This document shows, piece by piece, positions 52,074 to 60,738 of a DNA stretch of 64,000 bases. The stretch covers positions 62,001-126,000 of the forward strand of contig SVFQ01000006.1 in NCBI GenBank assembly GCA_015056765.1, read 5' to 3'. A program made the position numbers and the translations under genes. The first letter of the stretch is position 1; every line of letters begins with the position of its first letter. The notes below the pieces were generated by a model. That model searched no databases. It was not told the DNA's origin and saw only the letters and a program-made list of their open reading frames with translations. Origin of the DNA: Lachnospiraceae bacterium. GTDB taxonomy: Bacteria; Bacillota; Clostridia; Lachnospirales; Lachnospiraceae.

Positions 52074-53591
52074 ATGGCGAAAAACCTCATGATTCAGGGG
52101 ACCATGTCCAACGTAGGGAAAAGTGTGCTGGTGGCGGGCCTGTGCAGGGTACTGATGCAAGATGGCTATCAGGTGGCACCGTTTAAATCCCAAAACATGG
52201 CCCTGAATTCTTTTATAACAGAAGATGGATACGAAATCGGACGGGCGCAGGCAATGCAGGCGGAAGCAGCAGGGCTTAGCCCCTCTGTCTATATGAACCC
52301 CATTTTGTTGAAGCCTACCGGGGACCGGAAGTCACAGGTGGTATTGATGGGAAAAAGTATCGGGGATGTGGCGGCGAAAGAGTATTTTTCGCATAAAAAG
52401 AAGTATATGCCCCAGGTTTTGGAAGCCTATGAGCATCTTGCTCAAAATGCGGATGTGGTCTTAATCGAAGGGGCAGGGTCTCCTGCTGAGATTAATCTAA
52501 AAGAAAATGACATCGTTAATATGGGTCTGGCAAAAGCAGTGAATGCACCGGTCCTTTTGGTGGGAGATATTGATCCGGGTGGTGTCTTTGCGCAGCTTTT
52601 GGGCACGCAGATGCTTTTGGAACCGGAGGAAAAAGCGTTACTTAAGGGGCTCATCATCAATAAATTCCGAGGTGATGTGAGCATCTTAGAGCCGGGAATT
52701 CGAATGTTGGAGGAGCGGGCCGGTCTTCCGGTAGTGGGATGCGTGCCATATTTCCATTTGGATTTAGAGGAAGAGGACTCCCTGGCAGGACGTATAGATA
52801 CTGCTTCGGCAGTGAATCGACAAGGAAACGGCGGTGCAAACTTAGCCCGGAGGATGGAAGCCCAGGTGGATATCGTAGTGATTCGTCTTCCGCATATGTC
52901 GAACTTTACGGATTTTCAGGTACTGGACTTGCAGGAAAAGGTGAATTTGCGGTACGTAGATCAAGTAGAGGAATTAGGAACGCCCAATATGATCATTCTG
53001 CCCGGCACAAAGAACACTATCCAGGATATGAAGTGGCTGCGAGAGAGTGGTTTGGAAGCCAGTTTGTACCGACAGGTAGAAGCCGGAAGAGTGCTGTTTG
53101 GAATCTGCGGAGGATACCAGATGCTGGGAGAGACCATTGAGGATGCTGCAGGCGCAGAAGGCGGCGGAAAGATTCGTGGTATGGGTCTTCTTTCCATGCA
53201 TACGGTTTTTCATGTAGATAAGGTGCAACGACAAACAGATACCTGTATTGGGCAGCTTACAGGTGTTCTAAACTGTCTGTCTGGAAAGCATGTAAAGGGA
53301 TACGAAATTCACATGGGAAGAAGTCTGGAGAATCTCCCGATTGTGCAGGAACAGGCCAGCGTATATGGCACTTATCTGCATGGTATCTTTGATGAGGGAG
53401 ATTTGGCAGAAACCCTGGTGATGGCTTTACAAAAAGAGGCCGGCCTATCGGGGACTCGTGGAGGCACCGCAGAGCCAAAGAAAAAGGCTATAGACTACAG
53501 GGCTTACAAGGAAAGTCAGTATGATGCTTTGGCGGATATTTTACGTCAGCATCTAGACATGAATCAAATAAAGCACATCATAGGACTATAA
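52074..53591 (+). CDS. cobQ: Cobyric acid synthase (glutamine-hydrolysing)
   Basis: CobQ/CbiP, 505 residues, amidates four side chains of adenosylcobyrinic acid a,c-diamide using glutamine and ATP. The N-terminal synthetase domain has GTMSNVGKS (P-loop-like) and SQNMALNS, the C-terminal type 1 glutamine amidotransferase domain has FGICGGYQMLG with the nucleophilic Cys, GYEIHMG and YGTYLHGIFD with the His. This is the first gene of the late cobalamin cluster. GGAG precedes the ATG. No corrin-ring genes are in the window. Confidence 0.95.
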   Translation: MAKNLMIQGTMSNVGKSVLVAGLCRVLMQDGYQVAPFKSQNMALNSFITEDGYEIGRAQAMQAEAAGLSPSVYMNPILLKPTGDRKSQVVLMGKSIGDVAAKEYFSHKKKYMPQVLEAYEHLAQNADVVLIEGAGSPAEINLKENDIVNMGLAKAVNAPVLLVGDIDPGGVFAQLLGTQMLLEPEEKALLKGLIINKFRGDVSILEPGIRMLEERAGLPVVGCVPYFHLDLEEEDSLAGRIDTASAVNRQGNGGANLARRMEAQVDIVVIRLPHMSNFTDFQVLDLQEKVNLRYVDQVEELGTPNMIILPGTKNTIQDMKWLRESGLEASLYRQVEAGRVLFGICGGYQMLGETIEDAAGAEGGGKIRGMGLLSMHTVFHVDKVQRQTDTCIGQLTGVLNCLSGKHVKGYEIHMGRSLENLPIVQEQASVYGTYLHGIFDEGDLAETLVMALQKEAGLSGTRGGTAEPKKKAIDYRAYKESQYDALADILRQHLDMNQIKHIIGL

Positions 53592-53643
53592 GATGTAATT
53601 TAGTCTTTACGTTTCAGGAGTAAGCATTCTTTGAGGAAAAAAG

Positions 53644-54264
53644 ATGGAACTGATTTGGATACGGCATGCAGCCACCAAAGGAAATTTAGAAAAAAGATAT
53701 ATCAGCCTGACAGATGAGAAACTTTGCCCGGAGGGCATCAGTGCCTTACTGGAGAAGAAAGTGGAAAAGGTATATCCGGAAGTGGATAGGGTGTACTCCA
53801 CTTACTTAAATCGTTGCATGGAGACAGCGAAACTGCTGTATCCCCTGCAGGGACTGCATATCCTGGAGGGTCTGGAAGAAATGCACTTTGGTGTGTTCGA
53901 AGGAAAGAATTTTCAGGAACTGGATGGAAATGAGGACTATCAGAAATGGATCGATTCCGAGGCTTATGCAGGCATGCCGGAGGGCGAATCCAGAGGTGAG
54001 TTCCTGGAGAGAATCACCAGGGAAACCTACGAATTTTTAAAGGTATGCAAGGGAAATAAAATCGCTATGATAGTCCATGGTGGCACTATTATGGCAGCCC
54101 TAACCTATTTGGATGGCAGCGGTCCGTACTTTTCCTATGCCTGTGATAATGGGGCAGGATTTCGGACGGTGATTCCGGATATGACCATAGAGAGGCTGCG
54201 AAACGGAAACCTTGGCATAGAAGATTTACACGGATGTGTGACAAAGATAGAAAGGCTTTTTTGA
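53644..54264 (+). CDS. cobC: Histidine phosphatase, probable alpha-ribazole phosphatase
   Basis: A 206-residue histidine phosphatase. The active site is WIRHAAT (RHA instead of RHG) with Arg7 and His8, STYLNRCMETA with Arg57, and IVHGGT with His145. In this setting, between cobQ and cobT, it most likely removes the phosphate in the nucleotide-loop pathway as CobC does. Family members with other substrates cannot be told apart by sequence alone. GAGG at 53631-53634 precedes the ATG. Confidence 0.82.
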   Translation: MELIWIRHAATKGNLEKRYISLTDEKLCPEGISALLEKKVEKVYPEVDRVYSTYLNRCMETAKLLYPLQGLHILEGLEEMHFGVFEGKNFQELDGNEDYQKWIDSEAYAGMPEGESRGEFLERITRETYEFLKVCKGNKIAMIVHGGTIMAALTYLDGSGPYFSYACDNGAGFRTVIPDMTIERLRNGNLGIEDLHGCVTKIERLF

Positions 54265-54285
54265 CCTGATAGAGAAAGAGCGAAG

Positions 54286-55356
54286 ATGAACGAGTACTAC
54301 AGGCTTGCAAAAGAAAAATGGGATGCTGTGGCGAAGCCTTTGGATGGAATGGGTGAGTTTGAGCACATTTTATGCAAAATCGCGGCAATCCAGGAGACAA
54401 CGGATATACAGATTGAGAAAAGAGCCATCCTTACCTTATGTGGAGATCATGGGGTAGTGGCAGAGTCTGTAACCCAGACAGGCCAAAGCGTCACCGCATC
54501 CGTGGCGGCACATATGGCTAGAGGCACGGGAAATGTCTGCCGGATGGCAAAGACTGCCAATATACAGGTGATTCCGGTGGATATGGCTATCAAAGAGCCT
54601 CTGCCGGAGGATATCCAAAGCGTGGATACCATAAGGGAAGCATTACGCCCTGGAACCATACTGAATGCACATGTAGCCCCGGAAACCGGTGATTTTGTGA
54701 AGGAAGTAGCCATGCATCCAGTGAAGATGGCTATCGCTATGGCTACCGGCAGCAAGCTGGTAGAAGCCTGTCTGGAGGAAGGCTATACCATCCTAGGCAC
54801 CGGAGAAATGGGAATCGGTAATACCACCAGCAGTAGTGCGTTAGCAGCCTGCCTGTTGCATGTAAAACCGGAGGAGGTTACAGGCCGGGGCGCAGGACTT
54901 TCGGATGCAGGTTTACAACGAAAAATAGAGGTGATTCGGCAGGGCATCGCTTTTCATAAGTTGGAAGAGGAGCAGGATACAGAGAGGATTCTCTCTTGCC
55001 TGGGTGGATATGAAATCGCGGGCCTGGTAGGGGTCTTTTTAGGTGGAAAGAAGTATGGGGTACCTATCGTCATAGATGGACTGATTACAGCGGTGGCAGC
55101 CTTAATCGCAGAGCGACTGAAACCCGGCTGTAAGGATTACATGCTGGCTTCCCATCTGGGAAGAGAAAAGGCTATGACGATGATTTTAGAAGAACTGCAG
55201 TTAAAACCGGTGATTCACGGAGATTTAGCCTTAGGAGAAGGAACAGGAGCAGCTATGCTTTTCCCACTGTTAGATATGGCAAAGGCAGTGTATGATGGCT
55301 CTACCTTCGCAGACATACAAGTTGGACAATACAGGAGATTTGAGCATGAAGCGTAA
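54286..55356 (+). CDS. cobT: Nicotinate-nucleotide--dimethylbenzimidazole phosphoribosyltransferase
   Basis: CobT, 356 residues, makes alpha-ribazole phosphate (or an analogue with another base) for the lower ligand of cobalamin. Blocks include KPLDGMGEFE, CGDHGVVAESVTQ, LGTGEMGIGNTTSSSA, GRGAGLSD and the C-terminal LALGEGTGAAM with the catalytic Glu. Its last 11 bases overlap cobU, indicating coupled translation. Confidence 0.95.
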   Translation: MNEYYRLAKEKWDAVAKPLDGMGEFEHILCKIAAIQETTDIQIEKRAILTLCGDHGVVAESVTQTGQSVTASVAAHMARGTGNVCRMAKTANIQVIPVDMAIKEPLPEDIQSVDTIREALRPGTILNAHVAPETGDFVKEVAMHPVKMAIAMATGSKLVEACLEEGYTILGTGEMGIGNTTSSSALAACLLHVKPEEVTGRGAGLSDAGLQRKIEVIRQGIAFHKLEEEQDTERILSCLGGYEIAGLVGVFLGGKKYGVPIVIDGLITAVAALIAERLKPGCKDYMLASHLGREKAMTMILEELQLKPVIHGDLALGEGTGAAMLFPLLDMAKAVYDGSTFADIQVGQYRRFEHEA

Positions 55357-55894
55357 GATACTCTTTGTCTACGGTGGCAGCAATAGTGGCAAGTCGGAAT
55401 TTGCAGAAAACCTGGCATGTCAGGAAGAGGGCGTAAGGGTTTATCTGGCTACTATGGATAGTACGGCAGACTATAATCAGGCAACCATAGCAAGACATCG
55501 GGAAAACCGTAAGGACAAGGGGTTTATCACAGTGGAATGCCCGTATTTCTTGCAAGAAGCTGTACCGAAAATCAAGGATTTAGGTCAAAAGAAAGAAGGG
55601 ACGGGCTGTACAGTGCTACTGGAGTGCCTGTCTAATCTATTGGCAAATCAGATGTTCGCCACAGAAGTTCCCGATTGGCAGCATTTGCAAGATAATCTGG
55701 AATCTATCCTGGGAATTGCTGAGCACTGCCGGAAACTGATTGTCGTGGGAAATATCCTGAGTGAAGAGGGCAAAGCATATAGTCCTGAAACAGTGGAGTA
55801 TATCAGACTTTTAGAAAAGCACCAGAAAGAAATCGCGAAGCTTGCGGATGAAGTCTATGAGGTGGTAGCAGGTATCCCCTGCAGGGTGAAGTAA
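55346..55894 (+). CDS. cobU: Adenosylcobinamide kinase/guanylyltransferase
   Basis: A 182-residue CobU. Walker A GGSNSGKSEFAEN is intact and the ARHRENRK stretch holds the His that carries GMP in CobU. ECLSNLLANQMF matches the Walker B region. The C-terminal part ends in LADEVYEVVAGIPCRVK but lacks the usual V-P and R-F-R-D-x-x-G-x-x-N-Q elements. CobU phosphorylates adenosylcobinamide and activates it to the GDP form for CobS. ATG 55346 with AGGAG at 55333-55337 is chosen; an upstream start at 55292 would overlap cobT much more. Confidence 0.88.
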   Translation: MKRKILFVYGGSNSGKSEFAENLACQEEGVRVYLATMDSTADYNQATIARHRENRKDKGFITVECPYFLQEAVPKIKDLGQKKEGTGCTVLLECLSNLLANQMFATEVPDWQHLQDNLESILGIAEHCRKLIVVGNILSEEGKAYSPETVEYIRLLEKHQKEIAKLADEVYEVVAGIPCRVK

Positions 55895-56683
55895 ATGAGA
55901 AAAATTGGCATGAGCTTTTTAACAGCATTTTCATTATATTCCAGGATTCCGATGCCACAGATTATGTGGAAAAAAGAGGACCAGAAGTACTGCCTTTGTG
56001 CATTTCCTTTCATCGGACTTGTCATCTGGGGATTACAGTATGCTTTGAAGTATTTCATGGTAACTTGGCTTTGTTGGCAGGATATCTACGTAGCGATAGG
56101 TCTGGCACTGGTGCCAATTCTGGTTACCGGTGGCATTCATCTGGACGGATTTATGGATACCTGTGACGCCAAGTCCTCTTTTGGAGACAAGGAGAAAAAG
56201 CTGCAGATTTTATCAGATCCCCATATAGGGGCTTTTGCAGTAATACATCTACTGCTGTATGTGGCGGTTTACATGCTGGGCCTTTGGAACAGTATGTATT
56301 ATCTGGCTGACTTTAGAGGCATGGCCTTTTATGGAACTACCTTTGTGTATGCCAGAGTACTGAGCGGACTACTTTCTGCCACAGTAGAGAAAGCCAGAAA
56401 GGATGGCATGTTGGTGGCAGTTGCGCAGGAGGATGGCAAATCTACTGCGCAGAAGATCCTAGTGCTGGAAGGGCTTCTTTGCATCGCACTTTTGCTGATA
56501 CTGGATATGCGAATCGGAACCATGCTGATTTTAGTGACCTTGTTCTATCTACTTCTTTTTGCTAACAAGATAAAGAAAGAATTTGGTGGAGTGACCGGTG
56601 ATTTGGCCGGTTATCTTTTATGTATGACGGAATGTATCAGCATCTTGGTGATAGCTTTATGCTACGGCCTTGGATGGTGCTAG
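55895..56683 (+). CDS. cobS: Adenosylcobinamide-GDP ribazoletransferase (cobalamin synthase)
   Basis: CobS, 262 residues, an integral membrane enzyme joining adenosylcobinamide-GDP with alpha-ribazole (phosphate). The metal-binding DGFMDTCDA and the later GGVTGDLAGYL motifs are present, with about six hydrophobic segments. The ATG directly follows the cobU stop codon. Confidence 0.95.
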   Translation: MRKIGMSFLTAFSLYSRIPMPQIMWKKEDQKYCLCAFPFIGLVIWGLQYALKYFMVTWLCWQDIYVAIGLALVPILVTGGIHLDGFMDTCDAKSSFGDKEKKLQILSDPHIGAFAVIHLLLYVAVYMLGLWNSMYYLADFRGMAFYGTTFVYARVLSGLLSATVEKARKDGMLVAVAQEDGKSTAQKILVLEGLLCIALLLILDMRIGTMLILVTLFYLLLFANKIKKEFGGVTGDLAGYLLCMTECISILVIALCYGLGWC

Positions 56684-56695
56684 AGGAGAGAAGAT

Positions 56696-57175
56696 ATGAT
56701 ATTGGTGATAGGCGGCTTCGGCCAGGGAAAACTAGAAAGCTTTCAGGAGTATATGCAGTCTCAAAACAGGGGACTTTTGGAGCAGATAGTGGAAGAAGAC
56801 ATCCTGGATGGAGATATCTTTGTAGAAGAAGTAGCTGAGCCCTGGACGAAGGAAGAAGTGGCAGATGAGGTAGTGCTGGACCACCCGATTATATTCAATC
56901 ATTTCCACGATATGGTAAGGTGCTTGTACTTAGATGATACAGTGGATCATAAAGATTCCGTGGAGGAAATAGAGACCTATCTATGGAGTAGGCTTCAAAA
57001 GACACTGAAGAACTGCAAGTGGATCCTCTGTGATGAAGTGGGGAATGGAGTGATTCCTATTTCCGGAGCTGATCGCGATTACCGGATGGTGGTAGGCAGA
57101 TTACAAAGCAGACTTGCAAAGGAAGCAGAGGAAGTATACCGCATGACATGCGGTATGCCTACAAAAATTAAATGA
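56696..57175 (+). CDS. CobU-like paralogue with altered P-loop
   Basis: A 159-residue protein of the CobU fold. The start ILVIGGFGQGKLESF resembles Walker A, but the Ser/Thr after GK is Leu, and the GMP-carrying His region of CobU is absent. In contrast, the C-terminal half is more CobU-like than the real cobU here: CDEVGNGVIPISGADRDYRMVVGRLQSRLA and EEVYRMTCGMPTKIK. It could be a non-catalytic partner of CobU or a separate nucleotide-binding protein. GAGGAGAG precedes the ATG and the stop overlaps cbiB by four bases. Confidence 0.75.
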   Translation: MILVIGGFGQGKLESFQEYMQSQNRGLLEQIVEEDILDGDIFVEEVAEPWTKEEVADEVVLDHPIIFNHFHDMVRCLYLDDTVDHKDSVEEIETYLWSRLQKTLKNCKWILCDEVGNGVIPISGADRDYRMVVGRLQSRLAKEAEEVYRMTCGMPTKIK

Positions 57176-58158
57176 AGATTATATTAGATTATCATATCTT
57201 ATTTTCAATAGGAATAGGATTTTGTATAGATGCCATCATCGGTGATCCCAGATGGATGCCCCATCCTGTACGAGGAATGGGATGGTGTATCTCCAAGCTG
57301 GAAAAGGGATTGCGACGAGAATCGGATCCTTCCCAAAAGGCTTTTTGGAAAGGGGTGTTTCTGTGGTTTATTATGGTCCTTTTATGGACAGGGGGAACCG
57401 GACTTCTTTTATGGATTTCCTACCGGGTGCATCCTGTTTTGGGACTTCTTTTGGAGAGCATTTTGTGTGCTTTCTGCCTAGCTGCAAAGGACTTGAAAGT
57501 AGAAAGCGAGTACGTGGAGAAGGAGCTTTCAAGAGGCGGCATAGAAGCAGGCAGACAGGCAGTAGGGCGTATCGTAGGTAGAGATACAGTGGAACTGACT
57601 GAAGCAGAAGTGAGACTTGCTGCTGTGGAAACCGTGGCAGAGAATGCTTCTGATGGTGTGATTGCCCCTCTTTTTTATATGGCATTATTCGGTGGCATAG
57701 GAGGAATCCTCTATAAGACAGTCAATACTATGGATTCCATGCTGGGCTATCGAAATGAGAAATACGAGTATTTTGGCAAGATGGCAGCTAGAATGGATGA
57801 TGTGTTTAACTATATCCCATCTAGAATAACTGGTGTTATGATTGCTTTTGTCTCTCTTTTTCTTTCCTTTGCTGACGGGAATGCAGCCTTTCGCATTTGG
57901 AAGCGAGATAGGAGAAATCATAAAAGTCCTAATTCCGCTCAATCTGAAAGTGCTATGGCAGGTGCCTTAGGACTGCTTATGGGAGGCACCCACACCTACT
58001 TTGGTAAGTTAGTGGAAAAGCCTACTATAGGAGACAAAATAAGAGAAGTGGAACCCGGGGATATCCAAAGGGCAAATACCATCATGTATGCTTGCAGCAT
58101 CGTATGTCTTTTGTTATTTGGTTTGCTTCGGTTGTTTCTTCAGATTCTTTTGACCTAG
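57172..58158 (+). CDS. cbiB: Adenosylcobinamide-phosphate synthase
   Basis: CbiB (also called CobD in some species), 328 residues, attaches the aminopropanol (phosphate) arm to adenosylcobyric acid in the membrane. The pattern CIDAIIGDPRWMPHPVRGMG at the start, AVETVAENASDGVIAPLFY, NTMDSMLGYRN, MDDVFNYIPSRIT and the C-terminal SAMAGALGLLMGG is diagnostic. The ATG overlaps the previous stop (ATGA). Confidence 0.96.
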   Translation: MKIILDYHILFSIGIGFCIDAIIGDPRWMPHPVRGMGWCISKLEKGLRRESDPSQKAFWKGVFLWFIMVLLWTGGTGLLLWISYRVHPVLGLLLESILCAFCLAAKDLKVESEYVEKELSRGGIEAGRQAVGRIVGRDTVELTEAEVRLAAVETVAENASDGVIAPLFYMALFGGIGGILYKTVNTMDSMLGYRNEKYEYFGKMAARMDDVFNYIPSRITGVMIAFVSLFLSFADGNAAFRIWKRDRRNHKSPNSAQSESAMAGALGLLMGGTHTYFGKLVEKPTIGDKIREVEPGDIQRANTIMYACSIVCLLLFGLLRLFLQILLT

Positions 58159-58194
58159 TGTATATAACGAATAACAGAAAGTGATACAGCATTC

Positions 58195-59238
58195 ATGCAC
58201 GGTGGAAATATCTACAATAGAGCAAATCTTATAAAACTAGATTATTCCGTGAACACCAATCCATTGGGTAAGCCGGAAAGCCTGAAGCACGCTCTGGACC
58301 AGGTGGATACCTGGGCCGGTAGATATCCTGAACCTGAGGTGACGAAGCTGAGGGAAAGATTAGCCCAAAAGCATCACTGCAAGCCTAATCGTGTCCTTTG
58401 CGGAAATGGTGCTTCTGAACTTTTGATGCTCTATATGCAGGCGCTTAGACCTGGTAAGGTTCTTTTGCCCATCCCCTGCTTTACCGGATATCTGCATGCT
58501 CTGCAAGCTGTGGACGCCACCATTCAGTACTATATGCTGAAGGAGCAGGAGGACTACCTGTTGGAGGAAGGCTTCCTTAGGGCGCTGGAAGATACCCGGG
58601 ACCTGGACCTGGTTATACTATGTAGGCCCAATAATCCCACAGGCAGGTTGATTCCCAAAACGCTTCTAGAAGCAATTTTGAAGGTAACCAGGCAAAAGGG
58701 CATAGCGTTACTGGTAGATGAATGCTTTTTGGACTTTACGTCAGAATGGAATCAAAGTTTGTGTGATCAGATACAGGAATACGAGAATCTGGCTGTATTG
58801 CAGGCTTTTACCAAGAATTATTGCCTGCCAGGGGTTAGGCTTGGCATGATGTATACCGCTGGTGAACAGCTCATGGAAAAGATGAAAGCCATGCAACCAG
58901 AATGGAGTGTCTCTACCATAGCCCAGGAGCTTGGGTACCTTGCAGTGGAGGAAGATGCCTTCCTTAGGGAGTCGAGGCAGTTGATAGAAGCGGAACGAGA
59001 GTACTTGCAGAAGCAGATCAAAGAACTTGGATTTCAGACCTTTCCCAGTGAGGCTAATTTCCTGATGCTATATGGACCAGAGGAACTAGATGAAAAACTG
59101 GAACAGGAAGGAATCTTGATTCGAAATTTGAAAGACATTCCTGGACTGGAAAAGCAAAATTTGTATCGCATCGCTGTGAAACAGCATCCGGATAATCAGG
59201 TGCTGATAGAAGCCTTAAAGAAAATACAAAAAGTGTGA
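58195..59238 (+). CDS. cobD: L-threonine-O-3-phosphate decarboxylase
   Basis: A 347-residue fold-type I PLP enzyme of the HisC-like group. The start HGGNIYNRANLIKLDYSVNTNPLG-like pattern is the CobD hallmark; CRPNNPTGRL, VDECFLDF and the PLP lysine in FTKNYCLPGVRLGM are intact. CobD makes aminopropanol phosphate for CbiB, its neighbour. No strong ribosome binding site is seen before ATG 58195, but the family N-terminus fixes the start. Confidence 0.93.
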   Translation: MHGGNIYNRANLIKLDYSVNTNPLGKPESLKHALDQVDTWAGRYPEPEVTKLRERLAQKHHCKPNRVLCGNGASELLMLYMQALRPGKVLLPIPCFTGYLHALQAVDATIQYYMLKEQEDYLLEEGFLRALEDTRDLDLVILCRPNNPTGRLIPKTLLEAILKVTRQKGIALLVDECFLDFTSEWNQSLCDQIQEYENLAVLQAFTKNYCLPGVRLGMMYTAGEQLMEKMKAMQPEWSVSTIAQELGYLAVEEDAFLRESRQLIEAEREYLQKQIKELGFQTFPSEANFLMLYGPEELDEKLEQEGILIRNLKDIPGLEKQNLYRIAVKQHPDNQVLIEALKKIQKV

Positions 59239-59257
59239 TAAATAGATAGGAGAACAC

Positions 59258-60736
59258 GTGTTAAATCGTGATTTAACAGACTATAATCAACTGAATCGTA
59301 CCCCTTTTCACATGCCGGGTCACAAAAGGCAGAATTTGACCGGGGTGGACCTTCCCTATGAAAAGGATTATACAGAGGTGGAAGGCTTGGATGACTTGCA
59401 TCATCCGGAGGGGATTTTGAAAGCCGCCATGGAAAGAACCGCTGCCATGTATGGCGTAGATAGAACTTGGTACCTGGTAGGTGGATCTACTGTAGGGAAT
59501 CTGGCCGGATTATATGCCTTAGCGCCCTATGGCAGTGAGGTGATTTGTACCAGAGTGATGCATCGCTCTATTTTGCATGGTCTTATGCTTGCAGGATACC
59601 GGGTGCATTATGTAATGCCGGATTATGTAGAAGAACTTGGTTGTTACGGCGGTGTGAGAGCAGAGGCTGTCAAAGAGATTCTGAAACGCTACCCACAGAG
59701 TAAGGCTGTGATTCTAACCAGCCCCACGTATGAAGGCATTTTATCTGAAGTAGATAAAATTGTGGAGATAGCACATGCAGCAGGTATCCCAGTACTGGTG
59801 GATGAGGCCCATGGTTCTCATCTGGATGTGCATTTTCAGAATGGAGAGCGCTCTGATTTTCCCAAAGGAGCAGTCAGTGCCGGCGCTGATGTGGTGATTC
59901 AAAGCACCCATAAGACATTGCTTGGCCTGACACAGTCAGCCTGGATGCATTTGCAGGGAAATTTGGTAGAGGCGGAACGGATTGATGAAGCGTTAGATAT
60001 TTTTGAAACCAGTTCCCCATCCTATATTTTGATGAACTCTCTGGATGCCTGTACGGACTATATTCAGAAAGAGGGAAAGGCACTTTTCAATCAGTGGAAA
60101 AAGCATCTTCAAAGTGTGGAGGAGTGTGGAAAAGCGTTCCATAATCTGGAACTAAAGGTGTATAACGCACAGAGGGATGGATATCAAAAAGATCCTTCCA
60201 AGATTTTGATTTATGAAAAGCATGGCAGATTAAGTGGCTACGAAATTGCGACCAGATTGCGAGAAATCTACGCCATTGAAACAGAAATGGCGACAGAAAA
60301 CTACTGCCTGGCCATGACAGGTCCTGGAGATACCCAGAGTAGTTATGTCCTTTTGCTAAATGCATTGAAGGAAATGGATGCTACCTTGGACCAAATGAAG
60401 GAAAAGACTATTGACTTATGCCAGGCTGTTCCACAGCTATCCGGTGGAGATGCGGTGCGTTACTCTCTGGCAGAAGCCAGTCATATGCCAAAAGAAAACG
60501 TGATGCTGAAAGCTTGCAAAGGCAGAATCTGCGGGGAGGAAGTATTTTGTTATCCACCCGGAATTCCATTAGTACTGCCGGGGGAAGAAATCTCTGAAGA
60601 CATGGCGGCCTATTTATGCGACTTGGAAGCACAGGGTAAACTTCGGCATGGAAAGAAGCATCCTGATAATAGCATTACAGTAATCAAAGAAACGGATTCC
60701 GATGCAAAAGACCTGGATGGAATCCTGAGGGGGTAG
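59258..60736 (+). CDS. Orn/Lys/Arg decarboxylase-family PLP enzyme
   Basis: A 492-residue PLP decarboxylase of the short Gram-positive SpeA/YaaO type. Visible are TPFHMPGHKR near the start, GLDDLHHPEG, VLVDEAHGSH with the PLP-binding Asp, IQSTHKTLLGLTQSA with the Schiff-base Lys, and a C-terminal domain with YPPGIPLVLPGE. It probably decarboxylates arginine, lysine or ornithine. The GTG start has AGGAGA at 59248-59253. It follows cobD by 19 bases, an unusual partner for B12 genes; a link through aminopropanol or polyamine supply is only a guess. Confidence 0.9.
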   Translation: MLNRDLTDYNQLNRTPFHMPGHKRQNLTGVDLPYEKDYTEVEGLDDLHHPEGILKAAMERTAAMYGVDRTWYLVGGSTVGNLAGLYALAPYGSEVICTRVMHRSILHGLMLAGYRVHYVMPDYVEELGCYGGVRAEAVKEILKRYPQSKAVILTSPTYEGILSEVDKIVEIAHAAGIPVLVDEAHGSHLDVHFQNGERSDFPKGAVSAGADVVIQSTHKTLLGLTQSAWMHLQGNLVEAERIDEALDIFETSSPSYILMNSLDACTDYIQKEGKALFNQWKKHLQSVEECGKAFHNLELKVYNAQRDGYQKDPSKILIYEKHGRLSGYEIATRLREIYAIETEMATENYCLAMTGPGDTQSSYVLLLNALKEMDATLDQMKEKTIDLCQAVPQLSGGDAVRYSLAEASHMPKENVMLKACKGRICGEEVFCYPPGIPLVLPGEEISEDMAAYLCDLEAQGKLRHGKKHPDNSITVIKETDSDAKDLDGILRG

Positions 60737-60738
60737 AC

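Noticed and set aside
56696-57175. Second CobU-like gene as a pseudogene fragment
   Set aside because: It has a good ribosome binding site, a clean start, coupled overlap with cbiB and well-kept C-terminal motifs, so it looks like a functional gene.
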